Positions 4,888-6,617 of a stretch of 6,617 nt of DNA are shown here, one piece after another. Source of the stretch: Prevotellaceae bacterium UBA1726 (GTDB taxonomy: Bacteria; Bacteroidota; Bacteroidia; Bacteroidales; Bacteroidaceae). Every line of letters begins with the position of its first letter. The first letter of the stretch is position 1. Made by a program: the position numbers and the translations under genes. The notes beneath the pieces are model-generated. The model was not told the origin of the DNA. It searched no databases and saw only the letters and a program-made list of their open reading frames with translations. Where the stretch lies: assembly GCA_002316005.1 (NCBI GenBank), contig DCIM01000045.1:1-6617 (forward strand), given 5' to 3'.

Positions 4888-6615
4888 ATGAGGAAACCAA
4901 ATTACGACAAATTACCGAGTACCCATATCAATGGTAAAATAACAATCGGATGGAATGATATTTTATCATTACTTTCGAGCGAATATGCAGAATCGCCAGT
5001 TTGGGCGGTTGAGTTATATGTAGGAACATACGAGGAAGATGTTCTGTCGGCATTATCTGCAACCGGTCGCATACTTATCAATACTCGAGACCTGATGAAG
5101 TCGGAAGAAGAGGTTGATGCGTTGACCTCGCGTTTCATGACCGATGATGTGCTTTTCGGCTATATGTCGAACATCAGGATCGAAGAGTATTTTGACGAGG
5201 AGAAGTTAGCTCAGGCCAAGGCGCGAATTGCCGACGGACGTAAATATGTTGTTGTGGGAACAGGAGCAAGTCTTGTTGCTGCCGAAGCTCCAGTGTTCTA
5301 TCTTGATATGGCCCGTTGGGAGATACAGATGCGTTTCCGTCGCCATGAAGTGAAAGCCCTCGGTATGGATAATAGTCAGGAAGGAGCTTCGCTGCAGTAT
5401 AAGCGAGGCTATTTCAATGACTGGAATATCTGCGATCGTCTTAAGGATAACCTGTCGAAAGAAGGCCGTATTGTTTATTGGATTGACACCAACGACCGTC
5501 AAATACCAAAGATGATTTCGAATGCAACCTTCATGGAAGGCATCAAAAAGACAGCCCACAAGCCATTCCGAGTTGTTCCGTTCTTTGATCCTGCCCCTTG
5601 GGGTGGCCAATGGATGAAGGAAGTGTGCGACCTTGACCGTTCCGTAGTAAACTACGGATGGTGTTTCGATTGTGTTCCTGAGGAGAACTCGCTGTTGTTT
5701 GATGTTGACGGTACTTTGTTTGAACTTCCTTCGCAGGATGTAGTGATAATGCAGAACCGCGAATTGCTTGGTCCAAAGGTGCAGCACCGTTTCGGAAAGT
5801 CGTTCCCAATACGTTTTGACTTCCTCGACACTATGGGTGGTGGAAACCTCAGTCTGCAGGTTCATCCAACCAATGAGTTCGCTAATCGTGAATTCGGTTT
5901 GCCTTATACCCAAGATGAGAGTTACTATTTGCTCGATGCCGGCGAAAATGCTGTTGTGTATCTTGGATTGAAGACCGGTGTTGACAAGGATGCAATGATT
6001 GAGGACTTGCGTGCGGCACAACGAGGTGAGATTGTCTTTGATGCAGAGAAATATGTGAACAAGCTGCCAGCAAAGAAACACGACCATTATCTTATTCCTG
6101 CCGGCACAATTCATTGCTCAGGTCATGAGAGCATGGTGCTGGAAATCAGTTCCACACCAAGCATCTTCACCTTCAAGCTATGGGATTGGCAGCGACTTGG
6201 ATTAGATGGCAAACCACGTCCAATCAATGTGGAGCGTGGCAAGCATGTCATCCAGTGGGAGCGTCAGACCGATTTCGTTATGCGTGAGATAGCCAACCAC
6301 TTTGAGGTTCTTTCGGAGGAAGATGGCATCAAGGAAGAGCGCACAGGATTGCATCCTAACGAGTTTATAGAAACCCGCCGTCATTCCTTCAACCGTCCTG
6401 TATTGCACAATACCGGCAATGGAGTGAATGTCTTCAATCTTGTTGATGGAGAGGAAGCAATCATTGAGAGTCCGACAGGAGCATTTGAACCATTTGTGGT
6501 GCATTATGCAGAAACCTTTATAATTCCTGCATGCGTGGGCGAGTATACTATTCGCCCTTACGGTCGCTCAGAAGGAAAGGAATGTATGACTTTGAAGGCA
6601 TATGTCAGATGCTAA
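4888..6615 (+). CDS. manA: Class I mannose-6-phosphate isomerase, long form with N-terminal extension
   Basis: Interconverts mannose 6-phosphate and fructose 6-phosphate in the cytoplasm, linking mannose use to glycolysis or supplying mannose 6-phosphate for GDP-sugars (family knowledge). The catalytic region starts near PWGGQW (237-242). The expected cupin zinc ligands can be placed: Gln324 and His326 in NLSLQVHP, Glu344 in QDESYY, and His409 in IPAGTIH. A C-terminal sheet region runs to residue 575. The protein is about 180 residues longer than a standard class I enzyme because of residues 1-220. That part holds KYVVVGTGASLV (119-130) and VFYLDMARWEIQMRFR (136-151), lacks a P-loop GKS/T, and I cannot name it with certainty. 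Similar long forms occur in Bacteroidales (from memory). Complete gene; ATG 4888 is the first codon after the mapped promoter and leader, and TAA ends two bases before the window edge. Divergent from a GntR/UTRA regulator, which suggests sugar-responsive control. Confidence 0.9.
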   Translation: MRKPNYDKLPSTHINGKITIGWNDILSLLSSEYAESPVWAVELYVGTYEEDVLSALSATGRILINTRDLMKSEEEVDALTSRFMTDDVLFGYMSNIRIEEYFDEEKLAQAKARIADGRKYVVVGTGASLVAAEAPVFYLDMARWEIQMRFRRHEVKALGMDNSQEGASLQYKRGYFNDWNICDRLKDNLSKEGRIVYWIDTNDRQIPKMISNATFMEGIKKTAHKPFRVVPFFDPAPWGGQWMKEVCDLDRSVVNYGWCFDCVPEENSLLFDVDGTLFELPSQDVVIMQNRELLGPKVQHRFGKSFPIRFDFLDTMGGGNLSLQVHPTNEFANREFGLPYTQDESYYLLDAGENAVVYLGLKTGVDKDAMIEDLRAAQRGEIVFDAEKYVNKLPAKKHDHYLIPAGTIHCSGHESMVLEISSTPSIFTFKLWDWQRLGLDGKPRPINVERGKHVIQWERQTDFVMREIANHFEVLSEEDGIKEERTGLHPNEFIETRRHSFNRPVLHNTGNGVNVFNLVDGEEAIIESPTGAFEPFVVHYAETFIIPACVGEYTIRPYGRSEGKECMTLKAYVRC

Positions 6616-6617
6616 TA

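Noticed and set aside
5206..6114. 302-codon minus-strand frame antisense to the isomerase gene
   Set aside because: It is a shadow of the isomerase codons; the plus-strand frame carries the zinc-binding and other family motifs, and the antisense translation has none.

Overview
The window looks like a chromosomal segment of a Bacteroidales bacterium, most likely Prevotella-like. The evidence is: (i) three to four promoters of the Bacteroidetes type (TAnnTTTG at -7, with TTTG or TTG about 19-21 bp upstream); (ii) a 30-residue protein matching the Bacteroidales 'smalltalk' family; (iii) a DUF4143-type ATPase; (iv) a long (575 aa) class I mannose-6-phosphate isomerase with an extra N-terminal region. 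No rRNA, tRNA, CRISPR array or transposase gene is visible.

Left part (1-1070, + strand). The C-terminal 31 codons of an unidentified protein enter from the left. A gene-free stretch follows. Its core, 151-607, is one large imperfect palindrome with 18/20-matching ends and many small perfect hairpins. Next come a 62-aa protein with two membrane segments (626-814), a 10-bp-stem hairpin in the intergenic gap, and the 30-aa smalltalk protein (885-977). Two 3' hairpins follow, one of which is a good terminator for the gene arriving from the opposite side.

Middle (1131-4755). Three genes lie on the minus strand, each with its own promoter: an AAA_14/DUF4143 ATPase (1131-2456), a 277-aa protein I do not recognise (2975-3808) and a GntR/HutC regulator (4024-4755). 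Between the first two is a plus-strand island (2756-2949) with a hairpin, a 31-codon smalltalk-like gene that needs a frameshift to be read, and a strong terminator. I read it as a decayed second copy of the smalltalk type of unit.

Right part (4774-6615). The GntR gene and a class I mannose-6-phosphate isomerase gene are divergent. They share a 132-bp A/T-rich control region with back-to-back promoters, an 11-bp direct repeat and two palindromes. The regulator therefore probably controls itself and the isomerase in response to a sugar phosphate (inference). The isomerase CDS is complete, and the window ends two bases after its stop.
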